The position numbers were made by a program, and so were the translations under genes. Below, piece after piece: positions 42,954 to 52,394 of a stretch of DNA of 64,000 nucleotides. This stretch comes from Eubacteriales bacterium (GTDB taxonomy: Bacteria > Bacillota > Clostridia > Lachnospirales > Lachnospiraceae): positions 1 through 64,000 of the forward strand of contig JAUNDP010000011.1 of the NCBI GenBank assembly GCA_030526005.1. Reading direction: 5' to 3'. The notes below the pieces were generated by a model. That model was not told the origin of the DNA, did no database searches, and saw nothing but the letters and a program-made list of their open reading frames with translations. The first letter of the stretch is position 1, and every line of letters starts with the position of its first letter.

Positions 42954-44756
42954 ATGAACCTGTTAAACATAGAACATATCAGTAAAGTATTCGGGGAAAA
43001 AATAATTTTTGACGATGCGTCTTTTGGGATTCAGGAGGGAGACAAAATTGGAATTATCGGAATCAATGGTACAGGAAAGACAACTTTACTGAAAATGATA
43101 GCTGGGATAGAAACACCGGATCAGGGGAATATCATCCGACAAAATGGACTGAAAATAGCATATCTGCCTCAAAATCCAGAATTTCCAGCCGGAGCCACCG
43201 TATATTCTTATGCACAGGACGGAAAAAAGGAAACAAACTGGAGAGTACAGAGTAATCTGAATAAATTAGGGATCACACAGTATGATGCAAGGATCGAGAC
43301 ACTATCAGGGGGACAGAAAAGAAAAGTAGCGATGGCAAAAATTCTGGCATCTGATTTTGATGTCCTTTTGCTGGACGAACCGACAAACCATCTGGATGAT
43401 GCGATGATTTCCTGGCTGGAAGACTACTTAAAATCATTTAGAGGCGTGATTGTAATGGTCACGCATGACCGCTATTTTCTGGACAAGGTCACAAATAAAA
43501 TTTTGGAGATCAGTTATGGCAAAATGTACAGTTATGAGGCAAATTACTCTAAATTTCTAGAATTGAAGGCTCAGAGAGAAGAAATGGAACTTGCCTCAGA
43601 GAGAAAACGCCAAAGTATTCTGAGAATGGAGCTGGAATGGGCAAAACGTGGATGCCGTGCGAGAAGTACAAAACAAAGAGCAAGGCTGGAAAGACTGGAA
43701 GCATTAAAAAACGGGACTGCTCCTGTAAAAGAGCCGACTCTTCAGATGGATTCTCTACAGACGAGAATGGGAAAAAAGACGATTGAACTGCATCATGTGA
43801 GCAAGACATATGGAAATATGGTATGTGTTCAGGATTTTAATTATATTGTATTGAAAAATCAGCGCCTTGGCATTATTGGTCCGAATGGGTGCGGAAAATC
43901 AACATTGATTAAAATGATTGCCGGTCTGATACAGCCTGATTCTGGGGAGATCGAAATAGGAGAGACCGTCAAAATTGGATATTTTGCTCAGGAAGAACAG
44001 AATATGAACGACAATGAGAGAGTGATTGACTACATAAAAGACATCGCAGAATATATCACTACAAGAGAAGGAAAGATCAGCGCTTCTCAGATGCTGGAGC
44101 GGTTTTTATTCACACCGGATATGCAGTATGCGCCGATTGGAAAATTATCCGGAGGAGAAAAAAGAAGGCTGTATCTGCTGGGAATCCTCTGCGGTGAAAT
44201 CAATACGCTGCTTTTGGATGAGCCGGGAAATAATCTGGATATTCCTACTTTGACTATTCTGGAAGATTATCTGAATTCTTTTCCGGGAATTGTTATTACC
44301 GTATCACACGACCGCTATTTTCTGGACAATGTGGTAGATCGAATTTTTGCATTTGACGGCAATGGCCACCTTCAGCAGTATGAAGGAGGATATACGGAAT
44401 ATCTGGAAGCAAAACAAGCAAGACAGAATTCAGATTTAACAGGAGCAGAGAGTAAAAAGAAAGAAGATTCAGAAAAGAAAAACAGTTCAAAAGACTGGAA
44501 ACAGAACCGGCCTGTAAAATTAAAATTTACATTTAAAGAGCAGAAAGAATATGAAACGATTGATGATGAGATTGCTGCTTTGGAAGAAAAAATAGAAAGA
44601 TTAGACAGTGAAATGATGGAAAATGCAACAAATTCTGGAAAACTGTCTGAGCTGTCAGCAGAGAAAGAAAAAACGGAAATACAGCTGGAGGAAAAGATGG
44701 AGCGATGGGTTTATCTGAATGATCTGGCAGAAAAAATAGAAGCGCAGAAAAAGTAA
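42954..44756 (+). CDS. ABC-F family ATPase
   Basis: Soluble tandem ABC protein of about 600 residues that likely acts on the ribosome. First domain: GINGTGKTTLLKM, LSGGQKRKVAMAKIL, LLLDEPTNHLDD. The Lys/Arg/Glu-rich P-site tRNA-interaction linker (about residues 190-260) follows, then the second domain: GPNGCGKSTLIKM, LSGGEKRRLYLLGIL, LLLDEPGNNLD. Note Gly in place of Thr in the second DEPTN motif. A C-terminal coiled coil (about 520-600) resembles Uup. Resistance function cannot be claimed from sequence; a translation-quality role is equally likely. Confidence 0.93.
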   Translation: MNLLNIEHISKVFGEKIIFDDASFGIQEGDKIGIIGINGTGKTTLLKMIAGIETPDQGNIIRQNGLKIAYLPQNPEFPAGATVYSYAQDGKKETNWRVQSNLNKLGITQYDARIETLSGGQKRKVAMAKILASDFDVLLLDEPTNHLDDAMISWLEDYLKSFRGVIVMVTHDRYFLDKVTNKILEISYGKMYSYEANYSKFLELKAQREEMELASERKRQSILRMELEWAKRGCRARSTKQRARLERLEALKNGTAPVKEPTLQMDSLQTRMGKKTIELHHVSKTYGNMVCVQDFNYIVLKNQRLGIIGPNGCGKSTLIKMIAGLIQPDSGEIEIGETVKIGYFAQEEQNMNDNERVIDYIKDIAEYITTREGKISASQMLERFLFTPDMQYAPIGKLSGGEKRRLYLLGILCGEINTLLLDEPGNNLDIPTLTILEDYLNSFPGIVITVSHDRYFLDNVVDRIFAFDGNGHLQQYEGGYTEYLEAKQARQNSDLTGAESKKKEDSEKKNSSKDWKQNRPVKLKFTFKEQKEYETIDDEIAALEEKIERLDSEMMENATNSGKLSELSAEKEKTEIQLEEKMERWVYLNDLAEKIEAQKK

Positions 44757-44882
44757 AACAGGATAGAATGTATTGTAAAAACAGGAAATTGACCAAAACA
44801 GTAGGATTTGCAGAAGAAATGGAACTTAAGCGCTGTCAACTGAAATCTGACAAAAAAGATAGAAAAACCATCAAATGTGAAG

Positions 44883-44888
44883 TATAAT
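44883..44888 (+). promoter_or_regulatory. -10 element of the GH13-like gene
   Basis: TATAAT about 36 bases before the TTG start; the -35 region (TAGAAA) is poor. It lies inside the longest open frame and argues against the GTG start at 44877. Confidence 0.5.
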
Positions 44889-44918
44889 AATAAGATAGAG
44901 AGGAAGGAGGAGGAAAAT

Positions 44919-46787
44919 TTGGCAGATCAGTTACAGGAGACACCATATAAAAGAGAAAAAGGCAGCGCTGTTCAGATGGGAGCAGTCATTGAGAGAGACA
45001 GCGTAAATTTTGCACTGGAAATTAAGGGAGACGAAAAGGCGTCGCTTTTGATCTACAAAAAAGGACAGAAAGAACCGGAAGCGGAAATTCCTCAGGAAGA
45101 AGCAGAACGGATCGGAAATATTGTTGCATGGAGATTAAAAAAGTTTCCATATAAAAGACAGGAATACAATTATAAAATTGGAGAAACAGTGAAACAGGAC
45201 CCATATGCTTCCCTCATACGAGGCAGAAAAAAGTATGGAACGATTACAAAAGAACATGATGTGCGATGTGCTGTTTTATGGGAAGAATATGATTGGGAAG
45301 GAGATACTTCTTTGATGATTCCATATGAAGATGTCATCTCCTATCACTTGCATGTCAGAGGCTTCACAAAAGATCCATCCTCTGGTGTGAGCCGAAAAGC
45401 ACGGGGAACTTTTCTTGGAATTCAGGAAAAGATTCCATATTTGAAAGAACTTGGCATCAATCAGATTAAAGTCATGCCAATTTATGATTTTGATGAACTT
45501 CCTCCGAAAGAAAAAACGAAAGAGCAAAAAGCATATCAGAAAGCGGAACAGGAAGAAGAAAGAAAATTAAATTTCTGGGGATATGAAAAAGGAAATTATT
45601 TTGCGGTCAAAGAAAGCTATGCAGCATCATCTGATCCTGTCAAAGAATGGAAGGATACTGTAAAACTGCTGCATCAAAACGGAATAGAAGTGATTCTGGA
45701 ATTTTATTTTCCGAAAGAAATTCATATGAGTATGATAATAGACTGCCTGAAATACTGGATTACCCAGTATCATGTCGATGGATTTCATCTGATGGGAAAC
45801 CAGAATATTTTTAATCTCATTGCAAGAGAACCGGTCTTTTCCCATACAAAATTGTACAGTTGTTATTTCCTGGCAGAGGAACTGTATGAAAAAAAAGAAT
45901 ATCCGGAATATAAAAATCTGGCTGAATGTAATGATGGTCCTTTGATTGACCTGAGACGAATATTAAAGGGAGAAGAGGATATGCTTCGTTCCTTTGTATA
46001 TCGGATCAAGAGAAATCCGGAAAAAGAAGCTGTGATTCAATATATTACAAACCATGATGGCTTTACGATGATGGATCTTGTCAGTTATGAGGAAAAACAT
46101 AATGAAGAAAACGGAGAAAATAATTTAGACGGATCAAATCAAAATTATAGCTGGAACTGTGGAGCGGAAGGAAAGACACGGAAAAAAAGCATCCAGCTGA
46201 TGCGCATAAGACAGATGAAAAATGCGTTTTCTATGCTTCTTTTAGGGGCAGCAGTGCCGATGATCGTCGCTGGAGATGAATTTGGCAATTCCCAGCGTGG
46301 AAATAATAATCCATATTGTATCGATTCGCCTGTTTCATGGGTAAATTGGTCAGAAAAGAAAAAAAATGAAGAGTTATTTTCCTATGTGAAACAACTGATT
46401 TCATTCCGCAAAGCACATAAAATTTTACATATGGCAGAAGAACTGAAAGGCTCTGACACGATATCATGTGGATATCCGGATTTTTCATGCCACAGTGACA
46501 GTGCATGGTATTGTGATTTTGCATATAATAAAAAACAGATTGGTGTGATGTACTGCGGCACATATGCGAATGAAGAAGGATTTATCTATGTTGCCTACAA
46601 TTTTAACTGGTGCGAACAGAAATTTGCGCTGCCAGCGCTGAAAGAAGAATTAAATTGGCAGGTCTGTCTCAGCACAGAATCAGAAGAAAAGAAAAACAGG
46701 CAGGAGCAGTGGAAACTGAAAGGAGAGAAGACATTTACTGTTCCGGGAAGAACGGTAATCGTTCTGACGGGGACAAAACAGTCGTAG
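44919..46787 (+). CDS. GH13 glycogen-debranching-like protein with lost catalytic residues
   Basis: The fold matches isoamylase/GlgX-type debranching enzymes: an N-terminal beta-sandwich, then YHLHVRGFTKDPSSGV, GTFLGIQEKIPYLKELGI, WGYEKGNYFAVKESYA, NHDGFTMMDLVSYEEKHNE, NYSWNCGAEG and AGDEFGNSQRGNNN. However, the nucleophile segment G-F-R-F-D reads G-F-H-L-M (Met292). The acid segment A-E-A-W reads S-C-Y-F (Cys315). The D-x-x-x-N-H metal/loop region is replaced by FYFPKEIH with a deletion. Only Asp380 of the triad remains. A glycan-binding or regulatory pseudoenzyme is likely (inference). Start: TTG 44919, five bases after GGAGGAGG; 622 residues. The next gene follows after 4 bases. Confidence 0.85.
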   Translation: MADQLQETPYKREKGSAVQMGAVIERDSVNFALEIKGDEKASLLIYKKGQKEPEAEIPQEEAERIGNIVAWRLKKFPYKRQEYNYKIGETVKQDPYASLIRGRKKYGTITKEHDVRCAVLWEEYDWEGDTSLMIPYEDVISYHLHVRGFTKDPSSGVSRKARGTFLGIQEKIPYLKELGINQIKVMPIYDFDELPPKEKTKEQKAYQKAEQEEERKLNFWGYEKGNYFAVKESYAASSDPVKEWKDTVKLLHQNGIEVILEFYFPKEIHMSMIIDCLKYWITQYHVDGFHLMGNQNIFNLIAREPVFSHTKLYSCYFLAEELYEKKEYPEYKNLAECNDGPLIDLRRILKGEEDMLRSFVYRIKRNPEKEAVIQYITNHDGFTMMDLVSYEEKHNEENGENNLDGSNQNYSWNCGAEGKTRKKSIQLMRIRQMKNAFSMLLLGAAVPMIVAGDEFGNSQRGNNNPYCIDSPVSWVNWSEKKKNEELFSYVKQLISFRKAHKILHMAEELKGSDTISCGYPDFSCHSDSAWYCDFAYNKKQIGVMYCGTYANEEGFIYVAYNFNWCEQKFALPALKEELNWQVCLSTESEEKKNRQEQWKLKGEKTFTVPGRTVIVLTGTKQS

Positions 46788-46791
46788 AGAA

Positions 46792-47325
46792 ATGAATATT
46801 TTGGGACATTTTTGTACAATTACAGCTCATAAATTATTAGTCATGAAATATTGCTTCCGCGTAGGACTTTATAAGCAGGGATTGCTACATGACTTATCGA
46901 AGTATACGCCGACAGAATTTTTTGTCGGATGTAAATATTATCAGGGAGACCGAAGTCCGAATAATGCAGAGAGAGAAGAGAAGGGATATTCTGCGGCGTG
47001 GATGCACCACAAAGGCAGAAACAAACATCATTTTGAATACTGGAATGATTATACTCTGGAAAAAGGGAAAATTACAGCGCCGGTAGAAATGCCAAGAAAA
47101 TATGTTGCTGAGATGCTGATGGACCGCATTGCAGCTTCCAGAATTTATGAGAAAGAGCGTTATACAAATCACAGTCCGCTGCAATATTTCCAGAGAGGAA
47201 AAGCAAATTATCAGATACATCCTAAAACGATGAGAGAATTAGAAGGATTGCTGAGGATTCTGGATGCAAAGGGAGAGAAAGTTTTGATCCGCTATGTGAA
47301 AAAAATCTATTTGAAAAACCGATAG
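46792..47325 (+). CDS. DUF5662 family protein
   Basis: Function unknown. The 177-residue product has the family's conserved GLLHDLSKYTPTEF and WMHHKGRNKHHFEYW blocks, whose paired His and Asp residues suggest a metal site like that of HD-type proteins. MPRKYVAEMLMDRIAASR and HPKTMRELEGLL follow. It is 4 bases downstream of the GH13-like gene, so they are probably co-translated; no functional link is known. Confidence 0.85.
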   Translation: MNILGHFCTITAHKLLVMKYCFRVGLYKQGLLHDLSKYTPTEFFVGCKYYQGDRSPNNAEREEKGYSAAWMHHKGRNKHHFEYWNDYTLEKGKITAPVEMPRKYVAEMLMDRIAASRIYEKERYTNHSPLQYFQRGKANYQIHPKTMRELEGLLRILDAKGEKVLIRYVKKIYLKNR

Positions 47326-47397
47326 ATATCCAAAAACAGAAAAAATTTATGTGCAAAAGTGTACTTCTATAAAATACAGTTGTCCGCAAATGGGGGA

Positions 47398-47425
47398 TTG
47401 ACAAATGCTAAAACAGTGTTATAAT
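47398..47425 (+). promoter_or_regulatory. Promoter of the glycine riboswitch transcript
   Basis: TTGACA (47398-47403), a 16-bp spacer and TATAAT (47420-47425): both boxes match the consensus. Confidence 0.88.
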
Positions 47426-47447
47426 AAATTACGTTATTGCATATTGT

Positions 47448-47625
47448 GCCAAAAGAAGGATGCAGGAAAGCGACAAAATGTCCACCGAAGGAGTAATACT
47501 CTCAGGGGTCCTGTGAAGGACGAGACTGTATCTGGATGGCTCTCTGGAGAATCCCGTAATGGGTGCCGAAGGTGTAAGCAGACTGAAATAGGGCTGTGAA
47601 TCTCTCAGGCAAAAGGACAGTGAGG
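47448..47625 (+). ncRNA. Glycine riboswitch (tandem aptamers)
   Basis: The core motif CCGAAGG occurs twice, at about 47485-47491 (ACCGAAGGAGTAA) and 47566-47572 (GCCGAAGGTGTAAGC). The 3' aptamer closes with the characteristic CTCTCAGGCAAAAGGACAG (47602-47620), preceded by CTCTCTGGAGAA. This matches tandem glycine riboswitches. It lies upstream of an alanine/glycine:cation symporter, with a terminator hairpin between. Boundaries are approximate. Confidence 0.9.
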
Positions 47626-47686
47626 TTTAGAAGGAATATTTTTGTTTCCGGAATAACGCAAATTGCGCTGGAATCTGAACTTATAG

Positions 47687-47723
47687 TCCATGGGATTTAA
47701 AAAAAATCTCATGGATTTTTTTG
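47687..47723 (+). terminator. Terminator of the glycine riboswitch expression platform
   Basis: TCCATGGGATTT (47687-47698) pairs with AAATCTCATGGA (ending 47716) followed by T7. Position between aptamer and symporter fits control by premature termination. Confidence 0.85.
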
Positions 47724-47795
47724 TATCAGATTTTCTCGCTTGTTCACTGAAAAATATGCAAAAATAGATCAGGCAGAACAAAAGGAGAGAAAAAA

Positions 47796-49178
47796 ATGGA
47801 GATTGTTGAAGCAGTGATGAATGGCATTGCATCTGTAGTGGAGCACGTCAATACGTTTTTGTGGGATTATGCGTTGCTGGTGCTGTTGCTGGGAACCGGA
47901 ATTATTTATACTTTTAGTTTGAAATTTATTCAGGTTCGGAAATTTGGCACAGGTTTAAAAAAGATGTTTGGAAACTTTTCGCTTCACGGAAAGAGCAGCG
48001 AGAATGGACTCAGTTCATTTCAGGCGCTGGCTACAGCGATTGCAGCGCAGGTGGGAACCGGAAATATTGCCGGAGCAGCTACAGCGATTGCATCCGGTGG
48101 ACCGGGGGCAATTTTCTGGATGTGGGTCAGTGCATTCTTCGGAATGGCTACTATTTATGCGGAAGCAGTCATGGCTCAGCACACAAGAGTGAATGAAAAT
48201 GGTGTGATTGTAGGCGGACCAATTTATTACATCAGATATATTTTTAAAGGCAAATTTGGTAAGTTTCTGGCAGGATTCTTCTCAGTGGCAATTATTTTAG
48301 CTCTGGGATTTATGGGAAATATGGTTCAGTCCAATTCGATCGGAGGATCTTTTAAAAATGCTTTCGGTGTGGAACCAATTTTTGTAGGTATTGTAATTGC
48401 AATTATTGCAGGATTTATTTTTATTGGGGGAATTAATCGAATTGCGAGAGTGACAGAAAAAGTTGTCCCGATTATGGCAGTAGTTTATATAGGAGGCTGT
48501 GCAGTTATCTTATGTATGAATATACAGGGGGTTGGAAAAGCCTTCCATGATATTTTTGTGGCAGCTTTTAATCCAAATGCTGTTTTGGGCGGCGCTTTAG
48601 GCGTAACCGTTCAGAAAGCAATGCGCTTTGGTGTAGCGAGAGGATTATTTTCAAATGAAGCAGGTATGGGTTCCACTCCTCATGCTCATGCAACGGCAGA
48701 TGTAGAGCATCCTGGAGATCAGGGAATCATTGCCATGATGGGGGTATTTATTGATACGTTTGTAATCCTGACGATGACAGCACTTGTCATTCTTTCCACA
48801 GGAGCGCTGTCCAGCGGAGAGACCGCTTCTGCCTTGGCGCAGGTAGCTTTTGATTCTGCTTTTGGCTCTTTTGGAAAAATCTTTATTGCAATTTGTATGC
48901 TGTTTTTTGCATTTACTACTATTATTGGCTGGTATTATTTCGGTGAAGTAAACGTTCGGAATTTGTTTGGAAAAAAAGCGGTTAAAATCTACGCCGCACT
49001 TGTAATCATATTTGTACTGATCGGTTCCACTTTAAAAGTGGATCTGGTATGGAATATGTCAGATATGTTTAACGGGTTGATGGTAATTCCTAACTTGATT
49101 GCTATCTTAGCTGCCATCCCGATTGTAAGAAAATTGAGTAAAGAGCATGAGAAAATTTTGAAAAAAAATAAAAAATAA
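47796..49178 (+). CDS. Alanine/glycine:cation symporter (AGCS family)
   Basis: A 460-residue membrane protein with about ten helices. AGCS signatures: ATAIAAQVGTGNIAGAATAIASGGPGAIFWMW, GGPIYYI, GLFSNEAGMGSTPHAHA and GWYYFGEVNVRNLFG. The family takes up alanine and glycine with Na+ or H+. The glycine riboswitch upstream indicates that glycine is a main substrate or signal, either for import or for relief of excess (inference). AAAGGAGAG precedes the ATG. Confidence 0.95.
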   Translation: MEIVEAVMNGIASVVEHVNTFLWDYALLVLLLGTGIIYTFSLKFIQVRKFGTGLKKMFGNFSLHGKSSENGLSSFQALATAIAAQVGTGNIAGAATAIASGGPGAIFWMWVSAFFGMATIYAEAVMAQHTRVNENGVIVGGPIYYIRYIFKGKFGKFLAGFFSVAIILALGFMGNMVQSNSIGGSFKNAFGVEPIFVGIVIAIIAGFIFIGGINRIARVTEKVVPIMAVVYIGGCAVILCMNIQGVGKAFHDIFVAAFNPNAVLGGALGVTVQKAMRFGVARGLFSNEAGMGSTPHAHATADVEHPGDQGIIAMMGVFIDTFVILTMTALVILSTGALSSGETASALAQVAFDSAFGSFGKIFIAICMLFFAFTTIIGWYYFGEVNVRNLFGKKAVKIYAALVIIFVLIGSTLKVDLVWNMSDMFNGLMVIPNLIAILAAIPIVRKLSKEHEKILKKNKK

Positions 49179-49195
49179 ATAAGATTACAGTTTTA

Positions 49196-49253
49196 TAATA
49201 TCGGATTCCACAGCAGCTGATTTTGACACAGAGGAATCCGATATTATTTTTTT
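49196..49253 (+). terminator. Terminator after the symporter
   Basis: TAATATCGGATTCC (49196-49208) pairs with GGAATCCGATATTA (49233-49246) across a 24-base loop, followed by T7. Confidence 0.85.
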
Positions 49254-49318
49254 AAAGAAACCTTGCAGAAGTTTTATTTTATGCAAGATACAGATCGTCT
49301 GACAAAGTGGAATTCCCT

Positions 49319-49798
49319 TTATTCTGGATAGATGAGACGTTCCTCTGAAATACAGGATAATACTTCTTTGAGATATTTATCTGCGAGATATTTTGCCATC
49401 GGAAGATTCATATCGCGGTAGTTGCCGCAGTCTTTGGCACAGGCTCCCGGCACGTCGCCTTCATAATCGCGGATAAATAAAAACATAGATGTCAGAAGCG
49501 GAACAATCTCTTTTGAAGTATAATCTCCATTCATCAGAAGATAAAATCCGGTTCGGCATCCCATAGGACCAAAATAAAGAATTTTACTGCCGTATTCCGC
49601 ATGATTGCGCAGATAGGTTGCAGCAAGATGCTCAATGGTATGCATCTCAGCTGTATTCATGACAGGCTCATAATTCGGACGGGTCATACGGATATCAAAT
49701 GTGGTGACGGTCTGCTCACCGACACGATCCTTTCTTGATACATAAAAACCAGGCAGTAACTTTAAATGATCAATCGTAAAACTTGTAATTTTTTCCAT
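49319..49798 (-). CDS. luxS: S-ribosylhomocysteine lyase
   Basis: LuxS cleaves S-ribosylhomocysteine to homocysteine and the AI-2 precursor DPD. The zinc/active-site motif MHTIEHLAATYLRNH is present near residue 50, with GPMGCRTGFYLLM (catalytic Cys region) and the Cys ligand in AKDCGNYRDM. I start at ATG 49798 (MEKITSF), 11 bases after AGGAGG; 159 residues is the usual size. It acts after MtnN, encoded at 24.3 kb. It is convergent with the symporter. Confidence 0.97.
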   Translation of the reverse strand: MEKITSFTIDHLKLLPGFYVSRKDRVGEQTVTTFDIRMTRPNYEPVMNTAEMHTIEHLAATYLRNHAEYGSKILYFGPMGCRTGFYLLMNGDYTSKEIVPLLTSMFLFIRDYEGDVPGACAKDCGNYRDMNLPMAKYLADKYLKEVLSCISEERLIYPE

Positions 49799-49864
49799 AA
49801 TAATACAGGCCTCCTGTTTCTGTTTTTTCATTTATTTTAGCAGAGAATGAGAGGAGATACAACC

Positions 49865-49893
49865 TTGACTTTATCAATGGCGAGTGATACACT
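49865..49893 (+). promoter_or_regulatory. Promoter of trpS
   Basis: TTGACT (49865-49870), a 17-bp spacer and TACACT (49888-49893). The leader is about 25 bases, too short for a T-box. Confidence 0.7.
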
Positions 49894-49923
49894 TTATCCA
49901 TAGGAAATTGGAGGACAGAAGTT

Positions 49924-50928
49924 ATGATTAACGACAAAAAAGTATTATTTAGCGGAATGCAGGCAACCGGAAATCTGACACTTGGAAATTATCTGGGAGC
50001 TTTGAAAAACTGGCTGACACTGAGCAATGAATATGAATGCTTTTACAGTGTAGTCGATTTACATTCCATTACCGTTCGCCAGGACCCGGCGGTTCTGAGA
50101 AAAAGAGCGAGAGCGCTTTTGACTTTATATATTGCTGCAGGTCTTGATCCTGAAAAAAACTGTATTTACTATCAGTCTCATGTCTCAGGTCATGCAGAGC
50201 TGAGCTGGATCTTAAGCTGTTTTACATATATGGGAGAATTAAACAGAATGACGCAGTTTAAAGACAAAGCTGCAAAACATGCAGACAATATCAATGCCGG
50301 ACTGTTCACCTATCCAGTTTTGATGGCATCGGATATTTTACTGTTCCAAAGCGATGTTGTTCCGGTTGGAATTGACCAGATGCAGCATCTGGAGCTGACC
50401 AGAAATCTGGCACAGCGGTTTAATGCTATTTATGGCGATGTCTTTACAGTGCCGGAAGCATACATTGGCAAGACAGGCGCAAAAATTATGAGTCTTCAGG
50501 ATCCGGCAAAGAAAATGTCAAAATCAGATGAAAACGTAAATGGAAGCATTTATCTGATGGATGATCCGGATACGATTATGCGCAAATGTAAACGCGCAGT
50601 GACCGATTCGATGGCGCAGATTCGATACAGCGATGAGCAGCCAGGAGTAAAAAATCTTTTGAATATCTATTGTACCTGCACCGGAAAAACACCGGAAGAG
50701 GCCGAAAGAGAATTTGACGGAAAAGGATATGGGGATTTCAAGATGGCAGTGGGTGAGGAAGTGATTGCCGTCTTAAAGCCAATTCAGGATCGTGTGAAAG
50801 AACTGGAAAAAGATAAAGCATATATTGATGGTGTTATCAAAAATAATGCAGAGAAAGCAAATTATTATGCTTCCAAGACGCTGAGGAAAGTGCAGAGAAA
50901 GGTTGGATTTCCAGACAGAATCCGCTAA
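49924..50928 (+). CDS. trpS: Tryptophanyl-tRNA synthetase
   Basis: Charges tRNA-Trp. Class I enzyme with the HIGH-equivalent GMQATGNLTLGNYLGA near residue 15, DLHSIT, YPVLMASDILLFQ, VGIDQMQHLELTR and KMSKS (AKKMSKSDEN, near 198). Length 334. TTGGAGGA precedes the ATG. Monocistronic, with its own promoter and terminator. Confidence 0.98.
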   Translation: MINDKKVLFSGMQATGNLTLGNYLGALKNWLTLSNEYECFYSVVDLHSITVRQDPAVLRKRARALLTLYIAAGLDPEKNCIYYQSHVSGHAELSWILSCFTYMGELNRMTQFKDKAAKHADNINAGLFTYPVLMASDILLFQSDVVPVGIDQMQHLELTRNLAQRFNAIYGDVFTVPEAYIGKTGAKIMSLQDPAKKMSKSDENVNGSIYLMDDPDTIMRKCKRAVTDSMAQIRYSDEQPGVKNLLNIYCTCTGKTPEEAEREFDGKGYGDFKMAVGEEVIAVLKPIQDRVKELEKDKAYIDGVIKNNAEKANYYASKTLRKVQRKVGFPDRIR

Positions 50929-50964
50929 AATAAAAAAGATTGTGCTACAGGCTGAAAATTTAAA

Positions 50965-51000
50965 AAGAGGGATGCCGCGACTCGACAGCATCCTTCTTTT
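50965..51000 (+). terminator. Terminator after trpS
   Basis: AAGAGGGATGC (50965-50975) pairs with GCATCCTTCTT (50988-50998), ending in a short T-run. Confidence 0.8.
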
Positions 51001-51099
51001 CAAATAGCAAAGTGGGAAAAATTGATGTTTCTAATTGTTTAGTAATTGACAAAAGAATGAATAATGTTGTTCATTTTTGTAACATTTTATTAAAAAATA

Positions 51100-51128
51100 T
51101 TGATCCCATTCCTCAAATATGTTACAAT
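51100..51128 (+). promoter_or_regulatory. Promoter of the second acyltransferase gene
   Basis: TTGATC (51100-51105), a 17-bp spacer and TACAAT (51123-51128). Confidence 0.65.
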
Positions 51129-51189
51129 ACAAGGCAGAAATCCTTTTTGCTAAGGAGTTACCAGGAAAATGTGAGGGATGGATAGGATT

Positions 51190-52314
51190 ATGAACAACGA
51201 TAGACTGGAATACGTCGATGTCGCGAAAGGAATCGGAATTATCTGCACAATAATAGGGCATACATTTACAGGAACAATGACAGCGAGAGTGATCTATACA
51301 TTTCATATGCCTATGTTTTTCTTTATCAGTGGTTATTTATATCATGAAAAAAAGACGAAGGATCTGTTTGCAAAGAGTGTAAAAAGACTGTTGGTGCCTT
51401 ACTTTACAACGTGTCTTTGCTTTTTGGGATATTATGTGGTTGACAAGATTCTGACAGATAATATTGATATTATAGCGAAGGGGCTGAGACTGCACGGTCT
51501 GGCAGCGCTTTACGGCATTGGAAGCAACAGTAAAATGACGATCAGTTTTCTGCCTGATATTCGGATCGTCGGTGTGCTATGGTTTTTAGTGGCTATGTTT
51601 GTAGCTCAAATGGTATTTAACTGGCTGGTAAAAATAAAAAAATATTGCCCTTTATGGCTTTCAGTAGGAATTCTGGCGGGAGCAAGTTATGTGACAGCAC
51701 AGTGGTTCTTTTTGCCATGGAGTATACAGCCGGCTTTAGGAGCCCTGGTATTTATGTATGCCGGATATGTGATCAGACAAAAAGACTGGCTTTATGAAAT
51801 ACCAAAACATCATAAGTTCTTTATGCTTCCTATGGCAGGACTGTGGGTTGTAAGTATGTTGTATGGAACATGCAATATGGTCAGCAACCAATATAAGACA
51901 TCGTTGGTATTTTTCGGATACAGACTTCCGATTGTCAATGGAGCTATTGTGATAGGAGCCGGCATCTGTGGATCTATGTTTGTTCTGTGGCTTTCCACTC
52001 TGATTGCAAAATATTTAAAACTGTTAGCTCGTTTTTTAAGCTACACAGGTCGAGAATCTTTGGTGGTTTTATGTCTGCATAAGCTGGAACTGAATTATGT
52101 GCCGTCTATGGACTGGGCAAAATATTTTCTTTCGGAAAATACATTTGGATTTTCTGCACTTGTAATGGTCTTTAAGCTGATTATTATTTATATAGGACTG
52201 TTTTTAATTCGGAGAATCCCTGTTTTTAGTCTTGCTTTCTATGGCACAGTAAAAACTCCGCGTCAGATCAGAAAGAAAAAGCAGATTAAGAGGAAACTGA
52301 AGAGATTAAAATGA
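51190..52314 (+). CDS. Acyltransferase family 3 membrane protein
   Basis: A polytopic protein of about 374 residues starting MNNDRLEYVDVAKGIGIICTIIGHTFTG, with the family's R-x-x-x-x-D-x-x-K-G-I and the catalytic His in GHT. FHMPMFFFISGYLYH is also typical. About ten membrane helices follow and the C-terminus is strongly basic (RQIRKKKQIKRKLKRLK). Such proteins acylate surface sugars; those ending in this way resemble Firmicute polysaccharide or wall modifiers. ATG 51178 is an alternative start; neither has an ideal ribosome site. Only distantly like the acyltransferase at 18.7 kb. Confidence 0.85.
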   Translation: MNNDRLEYVDVAKGIGIICTIIGHTFTGTMTARVIYTFHMPMFFFISGYLYHEKKTKDLFAKSVKRLLVPYFTTCLCFLGYYVVDKILTDNIDIIAKGLRLHGLAALYGIGSNSKMTISFLPDIRIVGVLWFLVAMFVAQMVFNWLVKIKKYCPLWLSVGILAGASYVTAQWFFLPWSIQPALGALVFMYAGYVIRQKDWLYEIPKHHKFFMLPMAGLWVVSMLYGTCNMVSNQYKTSLVFFGYRLPIVNGAIVIGAGICGSMFVLWLSTLIAKYLKLLARFLSYTGRESLVVLCLHKLELNYVPSMDWAKYFLSENTFGFSALVMVFKLIIIYIGLFLIRRIPVFSLAFYGTVKTPRQIRKKKQIKRKLKRLK

Positions 52315-52394
52315 GATATGGGCATTGACCAGCAAAAGAACAGATGAACGAAACAAATGACAAAAAAGAGAAATAAAAGGTAAATAATAATAAA

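Noticed and set aside
42954..44756. ABC-F gene as an antibiotic-resistance determinant
   Set aside because: The sequence resembles housekeeping ABC-F/Uup proteins; resistance cannot be read from motifs alone.
44877..44918. Upstream GTG start for the GH13-like gene
   Set aside because: It overlaps the TATAAT promoter element, while the TTG at 44919 has a well-placed GGAGGAGG site.
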